Source: Ectopseudomonas mendocina
GTDB lineage: Bacteria > Pseudomonadota > Gammaproteobacteria > Pseudomonadales > Pseudomonadaceae
Direction of reading: 5' to 3'
Assembly (NCBI RefSeq): GCF_016008875.1
Contig: NZ_JADTQG010000020.1
Location: 1 to 64,000 of the forward strand
DNA: 64,000 nucleotides
Notes under the pieces: model-generated
Databases searched by the model: none
Seen by the model: only the letters and a program-made list of their open reading frames with translations
What the model was told of the DNA's origin: nothing
Shown here: positions 37,408-45,960 of the stretch, piece by piece
How positions within the stretch are numbered: position 1 is the first letter of the stretch
Layout: each line of letters begins with the position of its first letter
Translations under genes and position numbers: made by a program

Positions 37408-37642
37408 CCAGGTTCACCGGCACACCCTTCTCACCGGAGCGTGCATTAACGACATCAATCAGATCCAGATCGTCCAGACGGTCCAGCATCTGCTCGTACA
37501 GCTCGGCTGGCACCATGTACCCCATCACGCGGTTATGATTGAGAACGGCGACCGGCATGCCACCAGCACCAGCCATAACACCGGTGGGGTTTTTCTTCAG
37601 CTCAGAAACGCTCACTGCAACGTCAGCCAAAACACTCTGCAT
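37397..37642 (-). CDS. Phd/YefM-type antitoxin
   Basis: 81 residues. The N-terminal ADVAVSVSELKKNPTGVM is the DNA-binding part of Phd/YefM antitoxins, and the C terminus is acidic, as expected for toxin binding. A direct repeat AAGACC...AAAGACC lies just upstream and may be the operator. It forms a TA pair with the overlapping RelE-type gene and probably stabilises the element. Confidence 0.85.
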   Translation of the reverse strand: MQSVLADVAVSVSELKKNPTGVMAGAGGMPVAVLNHNRVMGYMVPAELYEQMLDRLDDLDLIDVVNARSGEKGVPVNLDDL

Positions 37643-37826
37643 ACCATAGCTCCTTTTTTAGGTCTTTATTTTGGTCTTAAGGTGCATAGCATAGCAAGGC
37701 ATCCCCATGGGCAATCTTCCAAATGGCACGAGGCGTCCAATTTTGAACCGCCGCCATCTTGGAGAACTGATTGCCCTGAAGCCTCCCATTCAGCTGTGAG
37801 CCCATGCGGCTTGCGCGGACTGCTCC

Positions 37827-38525
37827 CTACCCCCGACTGGTCTCGAAACTCCGCTGGCGATCCCCGTAGTGCTTGGTCGCTTTCTTACACAGGTAACTGG
37901 CTCGGCAGAACAGCTCAGGCAGTTCATCGAACTCGTCTCGACGAATTTCTCGATTGATAAAGTACTCAGGATTCTTTGGCCTATGGACCAGCCCCCTAAC
38001 CTGATCAGCTGATAATCCAAGTACACTGGCCCAAGACTCTTCAATCCGTCTGAACATGTTAATCCGTTCAGAACCTATCCGGCCTAGCCTGTAATAGGCA
38101 TCACGGTTCAAAAGAATCAGTAGGTGGTAATGGCGACGACCTCTCTGACCGATCTCTTTCGACCAGACGTATCGTACTTTGCAACCACGCGAGTAACCAC
38201 GCTCAGCCACGCGCTCCTGGTGGTACTGGATCTTCTTCGTAAACGATTCGAAGAACTTGCTTATGACCTTGTTCGTATAGGCGTACTCGGGTAGCTCGAT
38301 ACCATTAGGCACATAAAGATCTACTCTGAAGGCAAGTACTCTAGGGTACTCAGCCATGGCTAAGTCGATGGTATGTTTGAGTTCATAAAGGTATTCCAGA
38401 GCAAAGGGGCCTACTTCTGCCTGGATAGGAAAACCTTCAAAGGTCTCCCCGTAGTGCAAATGAAGATTGGTATTATCGGGATGACGTAGTGGGGAGTGCT
38501 GGGTTGTAGCGATATCGTTGACCAT
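37827..38525 (-). CDS. Inovirus Gp2-type / YagK-YfjJ replication-like protein
   Basis: 232 residues. GRRHYHLLILLNRDAYYRLG (about 130-150) carries an HxH pattern like motif II of HUH replication initiators, and the whole resembles the inovirus Gp2/YagK family. It lies beside an AT-rich region with tandem 9-bp repeats, consistent with a replication initiator next to its origin. The catalytic Tyr is not obvious to me. It reads away from the AT-rich region. Confidence 0.75.
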   Translation of the reverse strand: MVNDIATTQHSPLRHPDNTNLHLHYGETFEGFPIQAEVGPFALEYLYELKHTIDLAMAEYPRVLAFRVDLYVPNGIELPEYAYTNKVISKFFESFTKKIQYHQERVAERGYSRGCKVRYVWSKEIGQRGRRHYHLLILLNRDAYYRLGRIGSERINMFRRIEESWASVLGLSADQVRGLVHRPKNPEYFINREIRRDEFDELPELFCRASYLCKKATKHYGDRQRSFETSRG

Positions 38526-38961
38526 GGTTATGACTCCAGTTAATTTGACTCATAACACATATGCCATTATTAAATATTTAATACACCCTCCACCCTAACA
38601 CCCGCACCATGCTAGATAAGTTTAATAGTTATCAATAAAATAATAATACTCCCGCCGCAAAATAAATAAGCAGAAAGCCCAGCAAACACGAAGGGCGCTA
38701 TAGATAAAACAAAGCAATTACAGAGCCTTTAACAATCAATACAATTTCGGAATTAAATTATCCAAATTATCCAAATTATCCAAAAATAATACGCTGATCC
38801 ATGTAGTTAATTATAGAGTGATTATAGAATCCTCTTTGGCCTGAACTCTATCGCTTGCTCGATTGAAATCTCACCCGCTACAAAATCAGCTCGCCCTGTG
38901 AGACTAGACACTCTATTTGATCCAAATCAACGAAGTGCTGTTATCGTCAAAAGGAGCATTC
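38526..38961. repeat. AT-rich region with three tandem AAATTATCC repeats
   Basis: This 436-bp gene-free stretch is strikingly AT-rich compared with its GC-rich neighbours. AAATTATCC is repeated three times head to tail at 38755-38781. It separates the Gp2-like gene from the copper genes. Iteron-like repeats and AT-richness beside a replication-type gene suggest a replication origin; a promoter region for the copper genes is the alternative. Confidence 0.55.
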
Positions 38962-39054
38962 ATGGCTCGGGGGCAATCTGCTATCGTCGGCCTATTGCCC
39001 CGCCTGGTGAATTGCTGTGCGTCGGATTGGATTGATCCTGCTAATGATTGCTAG
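38962..39054 (+). CDS. Short leader ORF upstream of the cus genes
   Basis: An ATG at 38962 with the excellent site AAAAGGAGC starts a 30-residue frame that ends with TAG at 39052. It overlaps the next gene, which has only a GTG start and no ribosome site of its own. Either it is a leader peptide that couples translation to the next gene, or a frameshift has split one gene in two. Its C-terminal part contains CC and C, but a metal role is speculative. Confidence 0.45.
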   Translation: MARGQSAIVGLLPRLVNCCASDWIDPANDC

Positions 39055-39361
39055 CCTCGTGCTGCCGACCTTCGGCGGTGTGGCTTTCAGCATGCCGGCA
39101 CAACCTTGCCCGATGCAGAGCGCCGATCATCAGGGCCATGCAATGGTCGATGCTCCGTGCTGCGAGCAAATGGACACGTCTGATGGGGTGGCCAATAAGT
39201 CCCCCTGCAAATCCGGCCAGGAATGCAAGACCGGAGGACTTCTCCAGACCACCGTGATCAAGAGCATATCCCCTCTCCCCTCACGCCCCGAGATATTGCT
39301 GACCCAGTCGGTGATTAAGCGAGAGCCCGCAGGACTCTGGCGCCCTCCTCGTTTCGTCTAA
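39017..39361 (+). CDS. Small Cys/Met-rich periplasmic protein (CzcI-like position)
   Basis: 114 residues starting at GTG 39017. A hydrophobic N-terminal segment (RRIGLILLMIASLVLP) looks like a signal peptide, followed by QPCPM, H/M-rich residues, PCCEQM and C-pairs, and a PPRF tail. Small metal-ligand-rich proteins of this kind sit ahead of RND metal efflux genes, as CzcI does. Here it precedes the TolC-type gene of the copper exporter by about 90 bp. The start is uncertain because of the overlapping leader ORF. Confidence 0.6.
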   Translation: MRRIGLILLMIASLVLPTFGGVAFSMPAQPCPMQSADHQGHAMVDAPCCEQMDTSDGVANKSPCKSGQECKTGGLLQTTVIKSISPLPSRPEILLTQSVIKREPAGLWRPPRFV

Positions 39362-39453
39362 TGCCGTGATCATCCCGCGCCTTACAGTCAGGCGCATCGT
39401 CGCGACCACGTTTCGTAGCTGCGACCTCGATCAATCGCATTGGAGGCGAAAGC

Positions 39454-40716
39454 ATGTCCGCTTTCCTTTTTCCACGCCGTGGCTATCTCGGCGTGTTGGC
39501 TGCCGCATTCTGGGCAGCTCCCTGGCTTGCCGCGCAGGCACAGCCCCTAACCTTCGAACGAGCCCAAGCTCTGGCCGAACAGAGTGCCCCTGAGAACCTC
39601 GCGCGCCAGGCGCAGGTGGCATCGGCACAGCAGGCTGTAGGGCCCGCAGACGCCTTGCCCGATCCCAAGCTGATTCTAGGCATCGACAACCTGCCGATCG
39701 AAGGCCCTGACCGTTACACACTTAATCGTGACTCCATGACCATGCGCCGCATTGGACTCATGCAGGAGGTACCAAACGGCGACAAGCGTCTGGCCCGTCG
39801 CCAACTGGCCGAAGCCTCCATGACGCGGGCCGAGGCCGAGCAGCGTGCCATGCAGTTGGAAATCAAGCGCCAGACGGCAGTGAGCTGGCTGGACGTGTAC
39901 TACGCCGAACGCAGTGTTGGCCTCTTCGATCAACTGGACCGTCAGATCGAGATGCTCCGCTCGACCGTGCAATCGCTAATTGCCGGCGGTAGTGCTCAGC
40001 CTGGCGAGCTGTTGCAGGCCGACCAGGAAGCTTTGGCGTTACAAGATCGGCGAGATGAACTGAATCGCGATGTGGCAGTAGCTCGTGCCAAGCTGCGCCG
40101 CTGGATAGGCAACGAGGCTGACCAGCCTTTGCAAGGAGGTGTTCCCAATCTGAACCTGGTGGCACCGCACCTGCAGCAACGCATTGCCTCACACCCTGAG
40201 TTGCGCGCTGCCTCCGCCCGAGTCGGCGAGGCTAGCGCCGAGCTGAACGAGGCCATCGCCGAGAAGACCCCCGACTGGGGTGTTGAGTTTGCCTACAACA
40301 ATCGCGACAACCAGTTCGGCGATATGGTGATGGTGCAATTCACGTTCGACCTGCCGTTGTTCGTAGGCACACGTCAGGGGCCCAAGATCAACGCCAGACA
40401 ACAAAGCGTGTCGCAGATGGAAGCCGAGCAGGAAGCATTACTGCGCGCCCATCAGGCTGAGCTGGAAGGCGGTATTGCCGAGCTTGAGCAACTGCGCAGG
40501 ACCTTGTCACGCACCGAGAAAACCTTGATCCCGCTTGCAAGCAAACGTGCCGATCTCGAACTGGCCGCCTACCAAGCCGGTAACAGCCAGCTCACATCCG
40601 TTATTACTGCCCAGCGCGACCTGATTGAGGCGCAGCTGCGGCAGATTGAACAGCAGCGCAAGTTGAGCCAGCTCTCCGCAAGCCTGTACTACGCCTATGT
40701 GGAGGGCCTGAAATGA
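39454..40716 (+). CDS. cusC: Outer-membrane factor of Cu/Ag RND efflux (CusC-like)
   Basis: 420 residues with an N-terminal signal (PRRGYLGVLAAAFWAAPWLAAQA) and the repeated helical hairpins of TolC-family exit ducts. TTGGAGGCG precedes the ATG. The protein forms the outer-membrane channel of a tripartite pump. Its last codons overlap the adaptor gene (ATGA), and adaptor and pump follow on the same strand, fixing its role in copper/silver export. Confidence 0.88.
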   Translation: MSAFLFPRRGYLGVLAAAFWAAPWLAAQAQPLTFERAQALAEQSAPENLARQAQVASAQQAVGPADALPDPKLILGIDNLPIEGPDRYTLNRDSMTMRRIGLMQEVPNGDKRLARRQLAEASMTRAEAEQRAMQLEIKRQTAVSWLDVYYAERSVGLFDQLDRQIEMLRSTVQSLIAGGSAQPGELLQADQEALALQDRRDELNRDVAVARAKLRRWIGNEADQPLQGGVPNLNLVAPHLQQRIASHPELRAASARVGEASAELNEAIAEKTPDWGVEFAYNNRDNQFGDMVMVQFTFDLPLFVGTRQGPKINARQQSVSQMEAEQEALLRAHQAELEGGIAELEQLRRTLSRTEKTLIPLASKRADLELAAYQAGNSQLTSVITAQRDLIEAQLRQIEQQRKLSQLSASLYYAYVEGLK

Positions 40717-42173
40717 AGATATCGACATTTGGTTTTGCGGTCGCCGTGCTGACCGTGGGCATTGGCGCGGCGGGCGGTGGCTACTGGCTGGCCCAGCGGC
40801 AAGCCAAACACGAGCTACTGCCTAGCTCCGCACCGACGGACGAGCGCAAGGTGCTCTATTGGTACGACCCTATGCAGCCTGAGCAGCGCTTCGATAAACC
40901 GGGCAAGTCACCTTTCATGGATATGGAACTTGTCCCTAAATACGCAGGATCCGAGCAGGATCCGTCTGTCCTGAGCATCCCCGCTCAAGCCGTGCAGAAC
41001 CTCGGAATGCGAACCTCGATGGTGATCCGAGGTGTACTGCCCTCGGATATCGAGGCGGTGGGTTCCCTGGCCTATAACCAGCGAGAAGTGGCGAACCTCC
41101 AGGCCCGCGCCGGCGGATTCGTCGAGCGGGTTTACGGTCGCGCCCCGGGCGATGTGCTGCCTGCCGGAGCCCCCCTGGTCGACCTGCTGATTCCCGAATG
41201 GTCCGCCGCGCAGTTGGAGTTCCTGGCGGTACTGCGTACCGCTGACACTCGCTTGATAAGTGCGGCCCAAGAGCGCCTGCGCCTGCTTGGCATGCCTCAA
41301 ACGTTGATCGAGCAGGTCCGCCGCAGCGGCAAACCACGGGCGGTGCAAACCCTCACCACACCTATCAGCGGCGAGCTCCAAGCCTTGCAGGTACGCGCCG
41401 GGATGACCGTCGAAGCCGGGCAGGATCTGGCGTTGATTAACGGGCTATCCAGTGTCTGGCTCGATGCGGCGATACCCGAGGCCATGGCCGGAAGTATCCA
41501 GGTCGGGGACGAGATCCGCGCCACCCTGACCGCCTTCCCCGGGCAACCGCTGCAGGGCCGCGTCATCGCTTTGTTGCCGAGTGCCGACCCGCAAACGCGC
41601 ACGCTCACGGTACGCAGCGAGCTACCCAACCCTGCCGGTAAGTTGCGCCCCGGCATGTTCGCCGCCGTACGCCTGAACAGTACCGTCGAACAACCCGCGC
41701 TTCTTGTGCCGAGTGAAGCCGTGATTCGCACCGGCAAGCGTGCATTGGTGATGCTGGCCGAAGGCGACGGACGCTACCGTCCCCAGGAAATCAGTCTGGG
41801 CCGCGAGGCCGATGGGCGCCTCGAAGTGCTGTCCGGCCTAGAGGAAGGTCAGGCGGTCGTCACCTCCGGCCAGTTCCTCATCGATTCGGAAGCCAGCCTG
41901 CAGGGCATCATGGCCAGCCATGCCGCGCAGGACAATGAGAAGGAACTACATGAGTCCCATGGTGTGATTCGCGCTCTGGACGCTGAGGAAGTCACCCTGG
42001 AGCACGGGCCATTCGAGAGCCTGAATATGCCCGGTATGACCATGGCATTTCCACTGGCCAGCCCCGAAGTAGCGGCTGGGCTTAAGCCCGGGGATCACGT
42101 GCGTATCGGCGTCCGCCAGACGGATTCCGGCCTGCGGGTCGAGCGGCTCGTCAATCAAGGAGAGCGGCCATGA
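40713..42173 (+). CDS. cusB: Periplasmic adaptor CusB with fused CusF-like domain
   Basis: 486 residues. After a membrane anchor, the segment YWYDPMQPEQ...MDMELVPKYA is the heavy-metal-binding Met site of CusB-type adaptors. Next come the barrel-sandwich, beta-barrel and membrane-proximal domains. Residues about 415-480 (HGVIRALDAEEVTLEHGPF, NMPGMTMAFPL) are a CusF-like copper chaperone domain fused to the C terminus. This links metal delivery and pump in one chain. It overlaps both flanking genes. Confidence 0.9.
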   Translation: MKISTFGFAVAVLTVGIGAAGGGYWLAQRQAKHELLPSSAPTDERKVLYWYDPMQPEQRFDKPGKSPFMDMELVPKYAGSEQDPSVLSIPAQAVQNLGMRTSMVIRGVLPSDIEAVGSLAYNQREVANLQARAGGFVERVYGRAPGDVLPAGAPLVDLLIPEWSAAQLEFLAVLRTADTRLISAAQERLRLLGMPQTLIEQVRRSGKPRAVQTLTTPISGELQALQVRAGMTVEAGQDLALINGLSSVWLDAAIPEAMAGSIQVGDEIRATLTAFPGQPLQGRVIALLPSADPQTRTLTVRSELPNPAGKLRPGMFAAVRLNSTVEQPALLVPSEAVIRTGKRALVMLAEGDGRYRPQEISLGREADGRLEVLSGLEEGQAVVTSGQFLIDSEASLQGIMASHAAQDNEKELHESHGVIRALDAEEVTLEHGPFESLNMPGMTMAFPLASPEVAAGLKPGDHVRIGVRQTDSGLRVERLVNQGERP

Positions 42174-45100
42174 TCGCGCGCCTGATCCACTGGTCTATCG
42201 GCAATCGCTTCCTGGTGCTGCTGGCGACCCTGTTCATCACCGCCCTGGGCGTCTGGTCGCTGCGCAACACGCCGTTGGATGCACTGCCGGACCTGTCCGA
42301 TACCCAGGTCATCATCAGAACCAGCTTTCCCGGACAGGCGCCGCAGATCGTCGAGAACCAGGTGACCTACCCACTGGCGACCACCATGCTCTCGGTACCG
42401 GGGGCGAAGACGGTGCGCGGCTACTCGTTCTTTGGTGACTCATTCGTTTATGTGCTGTTCGAGGACGATACCGACCTCTACTGGGCACGCTCGCGGGTGC
42501 TGGAGTACCTCAACCAGGCGCAGGAGCGCCTGCCCGAGGGTGTTACCACCACCCTCGGGCCGGATGCCACGGGCGTGGGTTGGATCTACCAGTACGCCCT
42601 GGTCGACCGCAGCGGCCAACATGATCTTGCGCAGCTACGGGCGCTGCAGGACTGGTTCCTCAAGTACGAGCTCAAGAGCCTACCCAACGTGGCCGAAGTG
42701 GCTACCCTCGGGGGCATGGTCAAGCAGTATCAGGTGCTGCTCGATCCGCAAAAGCTGGTGGCTTATGGGGTAACTCAGCAGGAGGTCGAAGCGGCGCTGA
42801 AGAGCGCCAATCAGGAAACCGGCGGCGCCATCCTGGAGCTGGCGGAGCGCGAGTACATGGTGCGGGCTTCAGGCTATCTAGAGAGCCTGGAGGATTTCCG
42901 CAATGTGCCGCTGCGGGCTTCGGCCAGCGGAGTTCCGGTGCTGCTGGGTCAGGTGGCCACCATTCAGTTGGGGCCAGAGATGCGTCGTGGCATTGCCGAG
43001 CTGGATGGCCAGGGTGAAGTTGTAGGTGGCGTGGTCATCTTGCGCTCCGGAAAGAATGCCCGCGATACCATCGCCGCGGTGAAGACCAAGCTGGACAGCC
43101 TGAAGGGCAGCTTGCCGGCCGGCGTCGAGGTGGTCACCACCTATGACCGTTCGCAATTGATCGACCGCGCCATCGATAACCTCAGCTACAAGCTGCTGGA
43201 AGAGTTCGCGGTGGTTGCCCTGGTTTGCCTGATCTTCCTCTGGCACCTGCGCTCGTCGCTGGTCGCGATCATCACCCTGCCCCTGGGCATCCTGATGGCC
43301 TTCATCGTCATGCGCTACCAGGGCGTTAATGCCAACATCATGTCGCTCGGCGGGATCGCAATCGCCATCGGCGCCATGGTCGATGCCGCCGTGGTGATGA
43401 TCGAGAACGCGCACAAGCACATCGAGGCCTGGAAGGCTCGACACCCCGGTGAACCGCTTCAGGGCGAGGCGCACTGGCGGGTGATCGGCGAAGCTGCGGC
43501 CGAGGTCGGGCCGGCGCTGTTCTTCAGCCTTTTGATCATCACCCTGTCTTTCCTCCCGGTCTTCACCCTGGAGGCCCAGGAGGGTCGCCTGTTTGGCCCG
43601 CTGGCATTCACCAAGACCTATGCCATGGCTGCCGCTGCTGGCCTCTCGATCACCTTGGTACCGGTGATGATGGGCTATTGGATTCGTGGGCATATCCCCA
43701 GCGAACAACAGAACCCCTTGAATCGTTGGCTGATCGGTGCATACCGGCCGGTGCTGGAGTGGGTGCTGGCTTGGCCTAAGGTGACCCTAGCGCTGGCCTT
43801 GCTAGTGTTTTTGTCCAGTCTCTGGCCCCTCAGCAGACTCGGAGGAGAGTTTCTACCGCCGATGGACGAGGGCGACCTGTTGTACATGCCATCAGCCCTG
43901 CCCGGCTTGCCGGCGAGCAAGGCAACCCAGCTGCTGCAGCAAACCAACCGGATGATCCTCACGGTGCCCGAAGTGGCACGGGTATTCGGCAAGGCCGGGC
44001 GAGCAGAGACCGCAACCGATCCAGCACCGCTGGAAATGTTCGAGACCACGGTGCAGTTCAAACCACGCGATCAATGGCGCGCGGGGATGACACCCGAAAA
44101 GCTGATCGAGGAACTGGATCGCGCGGTAAAAGTTCCGGGGCTGTCCAATATCTGGGTGCCGCCCATCCGCAACCGCATCGACATGCTGGCGACGGGGATC
44201 AAGAGCCCCATTGGGGTGAAAGTGTCCGGAACCTCCTTGGTCGACATCGAGCGCATAACGCGCGATATCGAGGCCGTGGCCAAAGAGGTGCCTGGGGTGA
44301 GTTCGGCCTTGGCAGAACGCCTTACTGGCGGCCGTTACGTGGACATCCAGATCGATCGACTGGCCGCGGCGCGCTATGGCCTGAGCATCGCCGATGTGCA
44401 GGCGGTGGTATCGGGCGCCATCGGCGGCAGCAATATTGGTGAGACGGTTGAAGGACTGGCCCGCTTCCCGATCAACCTGCGCTATCCCAAGGAGTGGCGA
44501 GACAGTCCGCAGGCACTACGGCGTATGCCGATCCTCACCCCAGCCGGCCAGCAGATCACCTTGGGCACCGTCGCCCAGGTTAGTCTGACCGAAGGGCCGC
44601 CGATGCTGCGCAGCGAGAACGGGCGTCTGTCCGGCTGGGTCTATGTCGATGTCCGCGGTCGCGACTTGGCGTCGACCGTGCGCGAGTTGCAGCAGCGCGT
44701 CGCCGAGCGTGTTCAACTGGATGCTGGCATGACCGTCTCCTACTCCGGGCAGTTTGAGTTCCTGGAGCGCGCCAATGCCCGGCTGACCTGGGTGGTGCCG
44801 GCGACCCTACTGATCATCTTCGTGCTGCTCTACCTGACCTTCAGCCGTTTCAGCGAGGCCTTGTTGATCATGGCCACCCTGCCCTTCGCCCTGTCGGGCG
44901 GTATCTGGCTACTCTACTGGTTCGGCTTCAACCTGTCGGTCGCCACAGGAGTCGGCTTCATCGCCCTGGCCGGCGTCTCGGCCGAGTTCGGGGTGATCAT
45001 GCTGCTGTACCTGAAGAATGCCTGGCATGCGCGTATGGATGCCGGGCGCAGCGGTGATCCGGCCCTACTGGAGGCAATTCGTGAAGGCGCAGTGCTGCGC

Positions 45101-45319
45101 GTGAGGCCTAAGGTGATGACGGTGGCCGTGATCATCGCCGGCCTGCTGCCGATCCTCTGGGGCGGCGGTGCCGGTTCCGAAGTGATGAAGCGCATCGCCG
45201 CGCCCATGGTCGGCGGCATGATTACCGCGCCGCTGATGTCCATGCTGGTTTTGCCGGCCGCCTACTGGCTGATGCGAAGGCAGCGTACACAGAAGGTTCG
45301 CGCACCACAGGAGATATAG
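42170..45319 (+). CDS. cusA: Cu(I)/Ag(I) RND efflux pump CusA
   Basis: 1,049 residues, the usual length of heavy-metal RND pumps, with about 12 membrane helices and two large periplasmic loops. Markers include GNRFLVLLATLFITALG at the start, GAMVDAAVVMIENAHK, and the CusA-type Met region (NRIDMLATGIKSPIGVKVSG). The family expels monovalent copper or silver from periplasm or cytosol through CusC. It is the third gene of a tightly overlapping operon. Confidence 0.92.
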   Translation: MIARLIHWSIGNRFLVLLATLFITALGVWSLRNTPLDALPDLSDTQVIIRTSFPGQAPQIVENQVTYPLATTMLSVPGAKTVRGYSFFGDSFVYVLFEDDTDLYWARSRVLEYLNQAQERLPEGVTTTLGPDATGVGWIYQYALVDRSGQHDLAQLRALQDWFLKYELKSLPNVAEVATLGGMVKQYQVLLDPQKLVAYGVTQQEVEAALKSANQETGGAILELAEREYMVRASGYLESLEDFRNVPLRASASGVPVLLGQVATIQLGPEMRRGIAELDGQGEVVGGVVILRSGKNARDTIAAVKTKLDSLKGSLPAGVEVVTTYDRSQLIDRAIDNLSYKLLEEFAVVALVCLIFLWHLRSSLVAIITLPLGILMAFIVMRYQGVNANIMSLGGIAIAIGAMVDAAVVMIENAHKHIEAWKARHPGEPLQGEAHWRVIGEAAAEVGPALFFSLLIITLSFLPVFTLEAQEGRLFGPLAFTKTYAMAAAAGLSITLVPVMMGYWIRGHIPSEQQNPLNRWLIGAYRPVLEWVLAWPKVTLALALLVFLSSLWPLSRLGGEFLPPMDEGDLLYMPSALPGLPASKATQLLQQTNRMILTVPEVARVFGKAGRAETATDPAPLEMFETTVQFKPRDQWRAGMTPEKLIEELDRAVKVPGLSNIWVPPIRNRIDMLATGIKSPIGVKVSGTSLVDIERITRDIEAVAKEVPGVSSALAERLTGGRYVDIQIDRLAAARYGLSIADVQAVVSGAIGGSNIGETVEGLARFPINLRYPKEWRDSPQALRRMPILTPAGQQITLGTVAQVSLTEGPPMLRSENGRLSGWVYVDVRGRDLASTVRELQQRVAERVQLDAGMTVSYSGQFEFLERANARLTWVVPATLLIIFVLLYLTFSRFSEALLIMATLPFALSGGIWLLYWFGFNLSVATGVGFIALAGVSAEFGVIMLLYLKNAWHARMDAGRSGDPALLEAIREGAVLRVRPKVMTVAVIIAGLLPILWGGGAGSEVMKRIAAPMVGGMITAPLMSMLVLPAAYWLMRRQRTQKVRAPQEI

Positions 45320-45381
45320 CTTTACAAACCCGGGCAAGCCACGCGCCAAGCTGACTCGCCCGGGTAACGCGGCAGGAAGCA

Positions 45382-45395
45382 TTACGGCGATGTAA
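45382..45395. promoter_or_regulatory. CopR-box-like site before the DUF2790 gene
   Basis: TTACGGCGATGTAA fits the dyad TTACANNNNTGTAA with one mismatch. It lies about 70 bp upstream of the DUF2790 start. Two closer matches precede copA and bufA, so a shared copper-responsive two-component regulator is plausible; no copRS genes are in the window. Confidence 0.4.
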
Positions 45396-45464
45396 CTTTG
45401 ACTTCATTTTTATGACAGGTTGAGCGGATATATTTTAATCACCACCTTGAAGGAGTGATTAAAT

Positions 45465-45797
45465 ATGAAAAGCCTCAAAGTTATTGCAGCCCTTGCCGTT
45501 ATGGTTGTTTCCTCTGCCGCTCTGGCAGAAGGCGGCGCTGATCGTGTTTATGGTCGGATGATTCAGGCCAATGAGCAGGCCATGCAAGAGTATGCTGCCG
45601 CTAACGGAAAGAATCCGCCTGAAGTTATTCATTACCGCTACGGCATGAAGCTCGATATCGCCAGGGTCGTGGCCACTACCTCAACGGACTCTAGCTGCAA
45701 TGTGATGCCAGCCCAGATGACCTACGAGGACTCCAACGGCGATCTGAATATTCTTGAATACCGTGCAGCCGGAACAGGTTGCCGGAACCAAAACTAA
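45465..45797 (+). CDS. DUF2790 small periplasmic protein
   Basis: 110 residues with a clear signal peptide (LKVIAALAVMVVSSAALA). The mature N terminus AEGGADRVYGRMIQANE is nearly the same as in the PtrA-like protein at 53.3 kb. The rest (VIHYRYGMKLDIARVV) is the DUF2790 domain common in Pseudomonas copper loci. AAGGAGTG precedes the ATG. A role in the copper response is likely from context; the biochemical role is unknown. Confidence 0.8.
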   Translation: MKSLKVIAALAVMVVSSAALAEGGADRVYGRMIQANEQAMQEYAAANGKNPPEVIHYRYGMKLDIARVVATTSTDSSCNVMPAQMTYEDSNGDLNILEYRAAGTGCRNQN

Positions 45798-45960
45798 TAA
45801 ATGACATCGCGCTGACTGAAAAGTAATTTTCAAGTCACCCTGACGTTATTTGGCATGTGGAAATATGGCCAAGGCGCGCCTGGTTATGCCCGGCGCGCTT
45901 GGCACATATATGCGACCACACAATGACAACTGCCAATAACATCAGGAGCATTTATGAATA

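Noticed and set aside
42878..43708. 276-residue minus-strand frame opposite cusA
   Set aside because: It is fully inside the antisense of a well-supported RND pump gene and has no recognisable motif.
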